Assembly: GCF_011392075.1 (NCBI RefSeq)
Contig: NZ_JAAJBV010000004.1
Location: 62,001 to 126,000, forward strand
Source: Flavobacterium celericrescens
GTDB lineage: Bacteria > Bacteroidota > Bacteroidia > Flavobacteriales > Flavobacteriaceae
Length of the DNA: 64,000 bases
Reading direction: 5' to 3'
Below, piece after piece: positions 17,173 to 27,122 of this stretch; position 1 is the stretch's first letter; the number at the start of each line of letters is the position of its first letter. The notes beneath the pieces were generated by a model. It saw only the letters and a program-made list of their open reading frames with translations, did not search any database and was not told where the DNA came from. Position numbers and translations under genes: made by a program.

Positions 17173-17802
17173 ATGGAAGAGATTTTAAAGCAATTTCCTA
17201 ATTTAACTGAAAATCAAGTGCTTCAGTTTCAAAAATTGCAATCACTATATCAAGATTGGAATGCAAAAATTAATGTAATTTCAAGAAAAGACATCGATGA
17301 GTTATATACTAGACACGTTTTACATTCGTTAGGAATTGCGAAAATTATCGAGTTTCGTCCAGGTTCAAAAATTATGGATGTGGGAACTGGTGGTGGTTTT
17401 CCTGGAATTCCATTGGCAATTTTGTTTCCTGAGGTTGATTTTTATTTGATTGATATCATTGCTAAGAAAATCAAGGTGGTGAATGAAGTTGCAATAGGTT
17501 TAGGATTAAAAAATGTAAAAGCCGAACAAAAACGTGCCGAATTAGTTAGACAAGAATTCGATTTCATCGTAAGTCGAGCTGTAACCAATATGCCTGATTT
17601 TGTAAAATGGGTCGATGATAAAGTTGCTAAAAAGCAAAACCACGAATTAGCGAACGGAATTTTATATTTAAAAGGTGGCGATTTAACCGAAGAATTGAAG
17701 GATTTCCCAAAAGCCACAGAATATAATTTATCGGATTTCTTCAAAGAAGAGTTTTTTGAAACGAAGAAAGTGGTGCATTTGCCGTTGAAGTATAAGAAAT
17801 AA
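17173..17802 (+). CDS. rsmG: 16S rRNA (guanine527-N7)-methyltransferase RsmG
   Basis: A 209-residue SAM-dependent methyltransferase that modifies G527 of 16S rRNA. The SAM-binding motif is IMDVGTGGGFPGIPLAILFP (about residues 70-90), the acidic motif II is FYLIDIIAKK and the family motif FIVSRAVTNM follows. The length is typical for GidB/RsmG. It stands alone, with its own promoter and a terminator shared with the large hydrolase gene downstream. Confidence 0.96.
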   Translation: MEEILKQFPNLTENQVLQFQKLQSLYQDWNAKINVISRKDIDELYTRHVLHSLGIAKIIEFRPGSKIMDVGTGGGFPGIPLAILFPEVDFYLIDIIAKKIKVVNEVAIGLGLKNVKAEQKRAELVRQEFDFIVSRAVTNMPDFVKWVDDKVAKKQNHELANGILYLKGGDLTEELKDFPKATEYNLSDFFKEEFFETKKVVHLPLKYKK

Positions 17803-17827
17803 GTGATTAGTAATTAGTTATAAAAAC

Positions 17828-17859
17828 AAAACCCGATTCTCAACTGAAAATCGGGTTTT
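17828..17859. terminator. Bidirectional terminator, rsmG / T9SS hydrolase
   Basis: An 11-bp perfect stem AAAACCCGATT / AATCGGGTTTT with a 10-base loop and T-runs on both strands, between convergent genes. Confidence 0.85.
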
Positions 17860-17871
17860 TTTATTTCTAAT

Positions 17872-20800
17872 TCATTGATTAAAAATCACTTTCTTCTGAA
17901 CTTTGATATTGTTTTCGTCGATTATTGTTAACAGTAAAATATTGTTGGTTGGTTTTAAATTCGGAATTATAAATTTGTTGCTTTGAATATGATTCTCTTC
18001 AAATAAAACTCTTCCTAAAACATCATAAGCTATAATTGATTTTATTTTTGTTGTACTACTTGTTATTGTTAATGAATTGTTCTCGTTGAAAACAATTGTT
18101 GAATTTTCATCGAATTCAGTTTGGTTGTTGTTTGATAAATTATTTTTAAATACAATTTCAAAACGATTGTTGATGGTTTCTGCATTTGCAATAAATGTAT
18201 GATTGTTTTGAGTTAAATCAATTAGGCTGTTTGTAAAATTATCTTTCAAATAAATCGATTGATTTGTAAATAATCCGTCTTTTTCGCCTAATGAAATTGT
18301 AAATAATCCACTGTTTTGAGTAGTAAATCCTAATGGGATAACGTCGTCATCAGTAAAAGGTAATCCTTTTCCTTGAATAACTAATTCATTGCCGTTTACT
18401 AAAGAATAAATGGCGCTATTTCCGTTATTTAATATTTTTCCATCGTATCCAAAATCTAAATCATTTGTTGCGTTTTCAACATAACCTAATAGAATTTGAT
18501 TGTGATTGTTATTTCCTTCCGAAAGGTTCAACCAAAAACGGTGTTTTTCAGTTGTTGTAGAAGTACTAATATTGATATTTCTATTGATAAACTGATTATT
18601 ACTTGTAGCGTTTCGCATACTGTTGGTAAAATACATTGGACCTGTTGCAAGAGCGTTCACATAGAAACCTTGTCCTGTTTGTATGAATTCGTCAGGAATT
18701 AATGAGCCATTCATCGCTGCTGTTCCGCCAGTTAAATTACGTGATGCAAAGTTGTTTGCAATATAGGTTCCGCTTACTGCTGCATTTGTATTGGTCCAAA
18801 AATGAAGTGTTCCATCAATTTTAGATAAATTTCCAATAATAAACTCTTGAATATTAATTGGTGAAGGGTACGGATTTCCTACTAAATTAAATCCTAAGCC
18901 TACAGCACCACCATAAATAACATTTGGATTGATTCTGCCATTATTTGGTGTTCCTGTAAATTTTCCGTTCCAAGTAGTTGTTGTGCTTGGCATTGTGTTT
19001 TCGGCTCTAATTAAGTATCCTTTTCCAGTTGCAAAGTTATTTGTTGTAGGATTTACACTATTGTAAGCGGTTGGAGTTGTTGTTCCTGTTGGAATGTATT
19101 CGTAAAAACGATTGGTTAACGTGTTTGGTGAAAATGCTAATAAATTTTGATTTGCAACTGGTGCAGACCAACCTACATAATCTAATCTTTTTAGAGAAGT
19201 TTCTCTATTGAATTCAATGTTCCCAGAATTTGAAATTTCTTCTATTTGATAAACGTTTGAACTTGATGCAAATTTTAGTTGAGCAGTTGGAGCAACAGTA
19301 ATTCCACCTCTAACATTTAAATCATGATTCGCTAAGAAATTTACAATAGCTGTTCCTGAAACAGAAATTGAACAAGCGTCGATTGAAGATGATGAGGTAT
19401 AATTTCCTGTAAATGCAACTTGTTTGTCTTTTGATGGTAATCCATTACTCCATGAAGTTCCATTCCAAGTGGTTGAAGTTGGGCATTTCAATTGAATATT
19501 ATTTACAATTTCATTCATTGCAAAAGTTACATTTGATGGTGTTAATGTAACGTGATCTTCGTTGGCTGTTGGTACAGAATAAGCATCAAAAGCACTCGTG
19601 CTACTAGCATTTATATTTGCATACCAGTTATTAGTACTTGTAATTGCTAATGAACTTTGTGCAGGAATAAAGTCAAACTTTTTAATGGTCATTGCATTTA
19701 AAAAGCGAGTTAATGTTGGGTTAGGACCAGCATCAGCGGCTAAACTTTCTAAATTAAACAAACCACCAGGTGCAGAATCTAAACCAGCAGTATAAGCAAA
19801 TGAACGCGCATTTGTTTGTCCTGTTCCAATAGTTAACCAAAACAATGTCCATGCTTGTTTTCTAACTCTACTTACTCTTATATTGCCATTAGCTGCTGGC
19901 GTAAAATTCAAATCTAATAATGCCCTTGTAAAACCATCACTATTTGGAACATCTAATCCTGAAAGTACTGCCATTCCTGGTGTTCCTGTCATTGTTCCAT
20001 TTCCAGCTCCGTTTGAAATTGCAATTTTTCTACAATTTTGAGGGAAACCCATTGTGTTTAATTCTGTTTGAAAAACATTTCTATGCGTAGGATGACCTGT
20101 TGGAAGTAAAGCAGCAGAAGCTTGGTCAAAGTCGGTTAAACTAGAGCCTGATAAATGTCCTTCAAAGTGGTCAATCAGCATTTGTCTTGCTGCAGGACTT
20201 TTTAGCATTGAATCTACTATTGCTCTAACAGTTAAATCAGAGATATCCGGGTCGTATGCTAAGTAGTTGAACATGTGTTGCATTCCAATAGGAACATTTG
20301 CTCCCAAATGAGGCGAATCAAATGATAACCATAAACGTGTTTTATGATTCATTCCATTCATTTCCATATATCGCAAAGCCATTCTAGTAATCAATCCGCC
20401 CATACTTGGACCTATAACCACAAGTTCTTGATTTCCTACTTTATTTGCATTAATATAATTAATCAACTCAATCATTACTCGTGCATTTCTTTGGATATAA
20501 TCTACACCACCATCTATATTTGTAACACCATCAGGTCTAGTATAAATAGGAAAGTTTAATACAACAACATCATAACCTAAATTTCTAACATTGTCACCAA
20601 GATTTTGTGTTGGAGTTCCATAGTTTAATAAGTTATAAATTGCACCTGTATCTCTTCCGTCAGAAGGGTCAAATCCATCACATACAATGATTACTTTGTC
20701 TAATAAGCCAGCTTCATTGTCATAAAATATTTGAAATTCTCCTTTTCCAGCATGAGCAGCAGTTTCGTTCGTGCCTTGATAAGTTAATGAAGAAATTATT

Positions 20801-21567
20801 TCGGTTAATGGGCTAACTGCAAAAGGAGTTTGTTGTGCTACTTTGTTTAATTGACTTAGATTTTGTGCTTTTTCTTTTAAAGTAAATTTTGATTCGTTTG
20901 TAAAAACAGTTCCATCGTTTAAAGTAATTTTAAATGAAATTGTTTTTGAACCAAGAGTTTCAAAATCAGCAGAAATAATTTGATTGCTAGAAATTTTTTC
21001 AAATCCTTTTCCTGTATTAAAGTTAATTTCAATTTTACTGATTGTTTGAGTAGTTGTATTGAAAATTAATTCGTCAGAAAGTTTAAAAGCAATTTGAGTT
21101 CCTTTTAATTGCTTGATTAAAGGAGATGCAAACCCTATTTTATGAATATTAAAGTAATCAATGGAGAAATCTGTAATCTCGTATTGATTGTTTGCATTAA
21201 GTTGTAATTGATTTTGTGTTCTTACGCTTGGTTTAATTGCTTCAAATTCAGAAATTAAAATTGAAATTGGAACAATGTTTTCTGCAAAACCTTTTTCTGT
21301 TTTGGTTTCTAAAAAATCAATTTTTGGAAGTCGTTCAAGAAAATCAGCTCTTTGAATTTCATGATATACTTGTTTGTAGTCTAATGAAGATAAAGGCTTT
21401 GTTTGAACATCAGTTAATTTTGCGATAGCTCCAACTTTATCATATAGTATTTTAGTTTGTGTGTGATTTTTTAATAAGTCAAATGCTTTATTTTTTTCTT
21501 TTATTTCTTGAGCATTTGAAGATGCTGAAAAAAGAATCACAGCTACAAAAAGTAATTTTTTAATCAT
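17872..21567 (-). CDS. Large secreted alpha/beta-hydrolase (lipase/esterase-like) with T9SS type C sorting signal
   Basis: A 1231-residue exported protein. It has a signal peptide (1-19, ending SNAQ), an N-terminal region with no recognised fold (20-270), an alpha/beta-hydrolase domain (about 275-560) with nucleophile Ser388 in IGPSMGG and the following LSFDSPHLG typical of lipase-like folds, then a long beta-rich region with the TTWNGTSWSNG motif seen in flavobacterial surface proteins (about 690-1130). The C-terminus (AYDVLGRVLFEEN to KKVIF) fits the T9SS type C sorting signal rather than type A. The predicted role is a cell-surface or secreted esterase or lipase; the substrate is unknown. 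The full catalytic triad cannot be assigned by eye. Confidence 0.85.
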   Translation of the reverse strand: MIKKLLFVAVILFSASSNAQEIKEKNKAFDLLKNHTQTKILYDKVGAIAKLTDVQTKPLSSLDYKQVYHEIQRADFLERLPKIDFLETKTEKGFAENIVPISILISEFEAIKPSVRTQNQLQLNANNQYEITDFSIDYFNIHKIGFASPLIKQLKGTQIAFKLSDELIFNTTTQTISKIEINFNTGKGFEKISSNQIISADFETLGSKTISFKITLNDGTVFTNESKFTLKEKAQNLSQLNKVAQQTPFAVSPLTEIISSLTYQGTNETAAHAGKGEFQIFYDNEAGLLDKVIIVCDGFDPSDGRDTGAIYNLLNYGTPTQNLGDNVRNLGYDVVVLNFPIYTRPDGVTNIDGGVDYIQRNARVMIELINYINANKVGNQELVVIGPSMGGLITRMALRYMEMNGMNHKTRLWLSFDSPHLGANVPIGMQHMFNYLAYDPDISDLTVRAIVDSMLKSPAARQMLIDHFEGHLSGSSLTDFDQASAALLPTGHPTHRNVFQTELNTMGFPQNCRKIAISNGAGNGTMTGTPGMAVLSGLDVPNSDGFTRALLDLNFTPAANGNIRVSRVRKQAWTLFWLTIGTGQTNARSFAYTAGLDSAPGGLFNLESLAADAGPNPTLTRFLNAMTIKKFDFIPAQSSLAITSTNNWYANINASSTSAFDAYSVPTANEDHVTLTPSNVTFAMNEIVNNIQLKCPTSTTWNGTSWSNGLPSKDKQVAFTGNYTSSSSIDACSISVSGTAIVNFLANHDLNVRGGITVAPTAQLKFASSSNVYQIEEISNSGNIEFNRETSLKRLDYVGWSAPVANQNLLAFSPNTLTNRFYEYIPTGTTTPTAYNSVNPTTNNFATGKGYLIRAENTMPSTTTTWNGKFTGTPNNGRINPNVIYGGAVGLGFNLVGNPYPSPINIQEFIIGNLSKIDGTLHFWTNTNAAVSGTYIANNFASRNLTGGTAAMNGSLIPDEFIQTGQGFYVNALATGPMYFTNSMRNATSNNQFINRNINISTSTTTEKHRFWLNLSEGNNNHNQILLGYVENATNDLDFGYDGKILNNGNSAIYSLVNGNELVIQGKGLPFTDDDVIPLGFTTQNSGLFTISLGEKDGLFTNQSIYLKDNFTNSLIDLTQNNHTFIANAETINNRFEIVFKNNLSNNNQTEFDENSTIVFNENNSLTITSSTTKIKSIIAYDVLGRVLFEENHIQSNKFIIPNLKPTNNILLLTIIDENNIKVQKKVIFNQ

Positions 21568-21706
21568 AATTTATTTTCTTTAGGGAGGAAAATACTATGC
21601 TTGCATAATAGATTTCGGATACAATTTATAAAAAAAATAATAAATCGTTGTAATTTTTTATAAATCAGTTAAAAAGAAATAAAATACCGATGAAATAATA
21701 AAAAAC

Positions 21707-21738
21707 AAAAAAGCTTGCCATTTCTGACAAGCTTTTTT
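21707..21738. terminator. Terminator after pruA
   Basis: An 11-bp perfect stem AAAAAAGCTTG / CAAGCTTTTTT with a 10-base loop, 20 bases past the pruA stop. The A/T runs allow function on the minus strand. Confidence 0.85.
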
Positions 21739-21758
21739 TATAATTTAAAACTTTTAAA

Positions 21759-23384
21759 TTATCCTAAAAATGGATATTTATAATCCTCTGGTGTTACAAA
21801 TGTTTCTTTAATTGTTCTAACAGATGCCCAACGTAATAAGTTTTGGGCTGAACCTGCTTTGTCATTAGTTCCAGAACCTCTAGCTCCTCCAAATGGTTGC
21901 ATTCCTACAACTGCACCAGTTGGTTTGTCATTAATGTAGAAGTTTCCTGCTGCGTTTTGTAGCGCTATAGTTGCTTCTTCAACCGCATAACGACACTTGC
22001 TAAATACAGCTCCAGTTAAAGCATACTCAGAAGTTTCGTCAACTAATTTCAATGTTTCAGACCATTTAGCATCTTCATAAATATAAATCGTAACTACTGG
22101 TCCGAATAATTCGGTTTCCATAGTTGTATATTTAGGATTTGAAGTTAAAATAACGGTTGGTTCAATAAAATAGCCTTTAGATTTATCATAATTTCCACCA
22201 ATGATTACTTCGGCATCACTATCTTTTTTAGCTTGGTCAATGTAACGTGCTAATTTATCAAATGAAGCTTCCGAAATTACAGCAGTAATAAAATTACTCA
22301 TATCTTCAGGTGAACCCATTTTCATTGATTTCATATCAGCTTCTAATTTAGCTTGAACTGCTGGCCACAAACTTTGTGGGACATAAACACGAGAAGCTGC
22401 ACTACATTTTTGACCTTGGAATTCAAAAGCACCACGTGCAATTCCAACAGCTACTTGTGCTGGGTTTGCAGATGGATGTGCAACGATGAAATCTTTTCCA
22501 CCTGTTTCACCAACAATTCTTGGATAAGTTTTGTAGTTGGCAATATTTTGACCAATAGTTTTCCAAATATCATTAAAAACACCAGTTGATCCTGTGAAGT
22601 GAACTCCTGCTAAATGTGGATTGTTTAAAACCACATCAGAAACCATTCCAGAGTCACCCATTACCATATTGATAACTCCATTTGGTAAGCCAGCTTCTTT
22701 GAAAACTTCCATAATTACATTAGCTGAATATACTTGTGTTGCTGCTGGTTTCCATACAACAACATTTCCCATTAATGCTGCACTTGAAGGTAAATTTCCA
22801 GCGATAGCAGTAAAATTGAATGGTGTAATAGCATATACAAATCCTTCTAATGGTCTGTATTCAACTCTGTTCCACATGTCTGATGTAGAAGCCGGTTGGT
22901 CTGCGTATATTTTTGTCATAAATTCTACGTTGTAACGTAAAAAGTCAATTAATTCACAAGCCGAATCAATTTCAGCTTGGTGAATTGTTTTGGATTGTGC
23001 AATCATAGTTGCAGCGTTGATTTTGGCACGGTATGGACCAGCTAATAATTCAGCTGCTTTTAAAAAAATTCCAGCTCTATTTTCCCAAGCCATTGCTGCC
23101 CATTTTTTGCGTGCTTCTAATGCTGAAACAATTGCTTTTTCAACTAAAGCTCTGTCGGCTTGATGATAAACTCCTACTACATGTTGGTGATCGTGTGGAG
23201 CTGTCATGTTTTTGGTATTACCTGTTTTAATTTCTTCGTTACCAATATATAAAGGAACTTCTACTTGGGAATTCCACATTTTTGAATAGGTTGCCGCAAC
23301 TGCTGCTCTTTCTGGAGAACCAGGAGCATATGATTTTACAGGTTCATTAACTGCTTTTGGAACATTAAAAAATCCTTTTAACAT
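21759..23384 (-). CDS. pruA: L-glutamate gamma-semialdehyde (1-pyrroline-5-carboxylate) dehydrogenase
   Basis: A 541-residue aldehyde dehydrogenase that oxidises glutamate semialdehyde to glutamate with NAD, the second step of proline catabolism. Family marks: the Rossmann contact VHFTGSTGVF, the general-base region VGETGGKDF, the catalytic Cys in FQGQKCSAASR, and the C-terminal NFYINDKPTGAVVGMQPFGG typical of P5C dehydrogenases rather than other ALDHs. It is the single-function type without a fused PutA domain. No proline dehydrogenase gene lies in the window. Confidence 0.95.
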   Translation of the reverse strand: MLKGFFNVPKAVNEPVKSYAPGSPERAAVAATYSKMWNSQVEVPLYIGNEEIKTGNTKNMTAPHDHQHVVGVYHQADRALVEKAIVSALEARKKWAAMAWENRAGIFLKAAELLAGPYRAKINAATMIAQSKTIHQAEIDSACELIDFLRYNVEFMTKIYADQPASTSDMWNRVEYRPLEGFVYAITPFNFTAIAGNLPSSAALMGNVVVWKPAATQVYSANVIMEVFKEAGLPNGVINMVMGDSGMVSDVVLNNPHLAGVHFTGSTGVFNDIWKTIGQNIANYKTYPRIVGETGGKDFIVAHPSANPAQVAVGIARGAFEFQGQKCSAASRVYVPQSLWPAVQAKLEADMKSMKMGSPEDMSNFITAVISEASFDKLARYIDQAKKDSDAEVIIGGNYDKSKGYFIEPTVILTSNPKYTTMETELFGPVVTIYIYEDAKWSETLKLVDETSEYALTGAVFSKCRYAVEEATIALQNAAGNFYINDKPTGAVVGMQPFGGARGSGTNDKAGSAQNLLRWASVRTIKETFVTPEDYKYPFLG

Positions 23385-23447
23385 GGTGTTGTATTTGAAA
23401 ATTAAACAATTTAGTACTTTGATTTACGAATTTATCGTAAACGAATA

Positions 23448-23455
23448 CAAAAATA
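23448..23455 (-). promoter_or_regulatory. Possible -7 element TATTTTTG for pruA
   Basis: A TAnnTTTG match on the minus strand, giving a leader of about 57 bases before the pruA ATG. No clear -33 partner was found. Confidence 0.4.
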
Positions 23456-23530
23456 CAAAGTATATTTTGAATAATCGATAACAAAAGTTACGATTGATTG
23501 AAGATGTTTTGAGTTTGATTTTTGAATAAA

Positions 23531-23917
23531 TTAATTCAATGCAAATGGCGCTCCTAATTTAAAAGCTGGAATTTCAACTTTAAAACTACGAGTAGAAGTA
23601 AAGTTTACCATATTAAAATATCCTTTCATAGCTCCAATAGGTGATGAAAGTAAACAACCTGAAGAATAAGTATGAGTTTCTCCTGGTTTTAATACAGGTT
23701 TTTTACCAATAACTCCTTCACCATCTACAATCTCAACATTGTTTAAAGCGTCATAAATTTCCCAGTGGCGAGAATTTAATTGAACAGAGTCTTTACTTTG
23801 ATTTTCTATGGTTACATGGTAAGTGAAGGCAAAGTGAATCTTATAGTTTTTGAAGTATGTTCCTTCAAAACTAGTTAAAACAGAAATTTTTATGCCTCTA
23901 GTAATTTGACTAACCAT
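23531..23917 (-). CDS. apaG: ApaG protein
   Basis: A 128-residue immunoglobulin-like beta-sandwich protein with the ApaG signatures YHVTIENQS, RHWEIYD, GVIGKKPVLKPGE and YSSGCLLSSPIGAMKGYF. The old link to Co/Mg efflux is weak and the biochemical role is not settled. It is monocistronic here, with a -7 box at 23943-23950. The pruA gene downstream has its own leader. Confidence 0.95.
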   Translation of the reverse strand: MVSQITRGIKISVLTSFEGTYFKNYKIHFAFTYHVTIENQSKDSVQLNSRHWEIYDALNNVEIVDGEGVIGKKPVLKPGETHTYSSGCLLSSPIGAMKGYFNMVNFTSTRSFKVEIPAFKLGAPFALN

Positions 23918-23942
23918 TTATTTTAGTAGTGCTTTCTTTTTT

Positions 23943-23950
23943 CAAAATTA
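23943..23950 (-). promoter_or_regulatory. -7 element TAATTTTG for apaG
   Basis: A perfect TAnnTTTG match on the minus strand, 25 bases before the apaG ATG. Confidence 0.5.
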
Positions 23951-24033
23951 CAAATTTTATGGTAGTTTTTGTAAAACGAATGCTAATTTTTTCATAAATA
24001 AAAGTGAATCAGCGATTTCTGTAAAAATATTCT

Positions 24034-25284
24034 TTAGTTTTTAATAACCTCACTGTTTGTGTTGGCAATTCCAATAACCCTGTCATATCTTTCGCTGTTA
24101 CCTTTGTAATAAATGATTGCGGTGTAATTATTTTCAGTTTGATAGTGGTTGCCATCAAGTGCATTTTGGAAATCAATTTTCCCAGTTTTATCAGTTGTTA
24201 TGTACTGATAATTTGTGAAACCTTGTTTTATTAATAATGCTTTTTCATAAAGACCAGTAACTTTATTGTATTCCATTTTATATTCATCTGAAATGGTGTA
24301 ATTATTAAACATTCCTGAAACATAAATGTTACTATCAAAAAATGTTGGCGCTTCAACTGCAAAGTAAACCCAAGAATAATCGGCTTCAATTTCTGGATTT
24401 GTAGTATTAGCATTTGCAATAAAGAAGTTTCCATTAATATCTGGAAAATAAGTATAAGGCAGATTTTTTCTAGCCGAATTTACATATAAATAAGTATTGT
24501 AGATATTGTCTCCAGAAGTCACTTTTGAAACAGTATTATTAGTGGCTCTAATGATTTTATTGTCGATTGTATAACACTCATTTCCACCCCAAAATTGAGT
24601 TTCCTTATTGTATCTGTAAATTAATTCTGAGCCTAAAGTATACTGTGGTTTTATGTCTGTTATGCTGGTTTTCCAATTACCATTTTGAAATAAAGTTACT
24701 TTGACATTTTGAATTGGATTTTGTAAAATCTTATCGCCATAATTTATACTCATTTCTATGTTTTGTTTCGTATCGATAGTTTCAAAGTCTCTACTTCTTC
24801 GGACTAGTAAATTAACATTGACTTCTTCTTCATAAAGAATAAATCTTCTTGAAAAAACCACTTCATTTTCATCATTTAAAACGGTTAGTAAGTAATTTCC
24901 ACTTTTTGTAATTCGATTAAATTTATTAGGAAAAACTTGTTTATAATGTGAATAAATTTGTAATGTGTTAAATGAATTTAGATAAGTAATAATTCGTTGA
25001 TTATCCATTCCAGTTAAATATTCTGCTTTGGATAGATTTGATGGTGCAGACCAATCATAATTGTATTGTGTTATGGTGTAATAATAATCTGCTTCATCAC
25101 CATATAAATCATCAAATTGCAATTCAAAAGTGTCTCCCAATTTGAAAAAAGGAATAACATTTCTACCATTTTGAACAAATGAAATTGTTTTTATATTAAA
25201 AGTAGGTTCTTGTTCATCGGCTTGTTGAGAAAATGAGCTGAAATAAACAAAAAGTAATGCAAATACACTAAAACATTTTTTCAT
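24034..25284 (-). CDS. Type IX secretion system plug protein (DUF5103)
   Basis: A 416-residue secreted protein with a signal peptide (1-19, ending SFSQ). The sequence matches the DUF5103/T9SS plug family: an N-terminal beta-domain (FQNGRNVIPFFKLGDTFELQFDD; DYYYTITQYNYDW) and a C-terminal part ending in a jelly-roll-like domain. In Flavobacterium johnsoniae a protein of this family seals the periplasmic face of the SprA translocon when PorV is absent. No other core T9SS gene is adjacent, so its expression is not obviously coupled to them. Confidence 0.88.
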   Translation of the reverse strand: MKKCFSVFALLFVYFSSFSQQADEQEPTFNIKTISFVQNGRNVIPFFKLGDTFELQFDDLYGDEADYYYTITQYNYDWSAPSNLSKAEYLTGMDNQRIITYLNSFNTLQIYSHYKQVFPNKFNRITKSGNYLLTVLNDENEVVFSRRFILYEEEVNVNLLVRRSRDFETIDTKQNIEMSINYGDKILQNPIQNVKVTLFQNGNWKTSITDIKPQYTLGSELIYRYNKETQFWGGNECYTIDNKIIRATNNTVSKVTSGDNIYNTYLYVNSARKNLPYTYFPDINGNFFIANANTTNPEIEADYSWVYFAVEAPTFFDSNIYVSGMFNNYTISDEYKMEYNKVTGLYEKALLIKQGFTNYQYITTDKTGKIDFQNALDGNHYQTENNYTAIIYYKGNSERYDRVIGIANTNSEVIKN

Positions 25285-25361
25285 TTGAAGCGGTTTAATA
25301 ATTGTAAAAATAACAAACTAATTGAATGTCTGCAAAAACTATGCAATTATTACTGAAAATA

Positions 25362-26126
25362 TTATTTAAAACAAACAGGAATTATTTCTCCTTTTGCTAG
25401 GCAATATTTTTCTACTAATTCTGGCAAAATAGTAGTGGTATAATCAACTTCTTCAACTTTAAAACCAATACTTCTCAGCTTGTCAAAATAATCTCTGCCG
25501 TAAACTCTTACGTGGTCGTATTGTCCAAATATTTTAGCACGTTCTTTCGGGTCGGTTATTGAATCATCTGTAAAAGTGGTAGCTCTTGATAAGTCTTGTG
25601 GAATTTGAAAAATACCCATTCCTCCAGGTTTTAAAACACGATATAATTCTTGCATAGCTTTTGTGTCATCAGGAATGTGTTCCAAAACGTGATTACATAA
25701 AACCATATCGTATGAATTATCTTCAAAAGGTAAGTTGCAAATATCTGCTTTTACATCTGCTAATGGCGAAAACAAATCAGTAGTTGTGTAATCTAAATTT
25801 GATTGTTTTTTAAAACGTTTGTAAAATTCTTGCTCGGGTGCAAAGTGTAATACTTTTTTTGGAGCTGTAAAAAAATCGGTTTCGTTTTTTAAATATAACC
25901 ACAATAAACGGTGTCTTTCTAAAGAAAGTGTGCTTGGTGATAATACATTATTTCGTTGTGTTCCATAGCCATATGGTAAAAACATACGAAAACTTTTTCC
26001 ATCAATTGGATCAGTAAAACGACTTCCTTTTAATAAAAATGCCAAAATCGGACGCACCACAATACTCAAGCGAATCAATATTGGACGAGGAATTGTGTTA
26101 AGTATAAGTTTGAATAATTTTTTCAT
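25362..26126 (-). CDS. Class I SAM-dependent methyltransferase
   Basis: A 254-residue protein with a Methyltransf_11-type domain. Visible motifs: VLHFAPEQEFYKRF (motif I variant), DLFSPLADVKADICNLPFEDNSYDMV and CNHVLEHIPDD, then LYRVLKPGGMGIFQIP. The N-terminal 60 residues are basic and hydrophobic and may lie against the membrane. Its ATG shares one base with the map stop codon, so it is probably translationally coupled to map. The substrate is unknown. Confidence 0.85.
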   Translation of the reverse strand: MKKLFKLILNTIPRPILIRLSIVVRPILAFLLKGSRFTDPIDGKSFRMFLPYGYGTQRNNVLSPSTLSLERHRLLWLYLKNETDFFTAPKKVLHFAPEQEFYKRFKKQSNLDYTTTDLFSPLADVKADICNLPFEDNSYDMVLCNHVLEHIPDDTKAMQELYRVLKPGGMGIFQIPQDLSRATTFTDDSITDPKERAKIFGQYDHVRVYGRDYFDKLRSIGFKVEEVDYTTTILPELVEKYCLAKGEIIPVCFK

Positions 26127-26944
26127 TACAGCACTAAAGGTTTTTGTCTCAATCCATCTTCTTCATTGCTCACAATTCCTAAGGCTTCATAGATGTATGC
26201 AAAAGTTGATAATAATTCTGGTTTTCCGTCAACAATAGCTACGTCGTGTTCAAAATGCGCACTTGGTTTTCCGTCGGCAGTAGTAATTGTCCAACCGTCT
26301 TTGTGTTGTTTAATATTTCGTGTACCCATATTAATCATTGGTTCGATTGCAATTACCATTCCGTTGACTAATTTTTTTCCACGACCTCTTTTTCCATAGT
26401 TAGGCACTTCTGGATCTTCGTGCATTTTTCTACCTAAACCATGTCCGCATAATTCACGAACAACTCCATATCCTTGTGCTTCACAATATACTTGAACAGC
26501 GTTTCCAATATCTTCTACACGATTTCCAACTTTAGTTGCTCTAATTCCTTCGTATAAAGATTCCTTTGTGATTTTTAATAATTTTTTTGTTGCTTCAGCT
26601 ACTTCACCAACTTCAAATGTATATGCATGGTCTCCATAAAAGCCATTTTTTAAAGCACCACAATCTACTGAAATAATATCTCCTTCTTGTAATGGAATGT
26701 CATTTGGGATTCCGTGAACCACCTGAGTGTTTGGACTCATGCACAATGAATTTGGGAAGCCATACATGCCCAAAAAGGCAGGCTCAGCTCCATGAGAGCG
26801 GATAAAGTCTTCTGCTAATTTGTCTAAATATAAGGTAGTTACGCCAGGTTTAATTTCCTTAGCTATCATTCCTAATGTTTTGGAAACAATCAAAGCGCTT
26901 TCACGCATTAATTCAATTTCTTCAAGGGTTTTAAGTACAATCAT
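26126..26944 (-). CDS. map: Type I methionine aminopeptidase
   Basis: A 272-residue enzyme that removes the initiator Met from new proteins. The metal ligands of the pita-bread fold are visible: Asp in ISVDCGAL, Asp in FYGDHAYTF, His in CGHGLGRKMHE, Glu in IAIEPMI and Glu in HFEHDVAIV. No N-terminal zinc-finger extension is present. It has its own -7 box at 26962-26969 and leads a two-gene operon with the methyltransferase. Confidence 0.97.
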   Translation of the reverse strand: MIVLKTLEEIELMRESALIVSKTLGMIAKEIKPGVTTLYLDKLAEDFIRSHGAEPAFLGMYGFPNSLCMSPNTQVVHGIPNDIPLQEGDIISVDCGALKNGFYGDHAYTFEVGEVAEATKKLLKITKESLYEGIRATKVGNRVEDIGNAVQVYCEAQGYGVVRELCGHGLGRKMHEDPEVPNYGKRGRGKKLVNGMVIAIEPMINMGTRNIKQHKDGWTITTADGKPSAHFEHDVAIVDGKPELLSTFAYIYEALGIVSNEEDGLRQKPLVL

Positions 26945-26961
26945 AATGCAAAATTTCGGAG

Positions 26962-26969
26962 CAAAAGTA
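26962..26969 (-). promoter_or_regulatory. -7 element TACTTTTG for map
   Basis: A perfect TAnnTTTG match on the minus strand, 17 bases before the map ATG, with a TTG 18 bases further upstream (26988-26990) in the place of the -33 element. Confidence 0.65.
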
Positions 26970-27094
26970 CGAATTCAATTTCAAATTCAAGGGTAATTTC
27001 AAAATTCAATTTTTATTTCATTTTTCTTACACCATTAATTCAAAACCTTTAACCAAATATGAGCAATGTCATATTTTATGATTAAATTACAGCA

Positions 27095-27102
27095 TAATTT
27101 TG
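27095..27102 (+). promoter_or_regulatory. -7 element TAATTTTG for the CoA hydrolase/transferase gene
   Basis: A perfect TAnnTTTG match 20 bases before the ATG at 27123, in the gap shared with the divergent map gene. Confidence 0.55.
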
Positions 27103-27122
27103 CAGTATAAATTTCATTAGGT

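Noticed and set aside
20344..20559. Open frames antisense to the large T9SS protein and other genes
   Set aside because: They lie opposite well-supported genes, have no promoter or start context, and their residues are low-complexity shadows of the sense codons.
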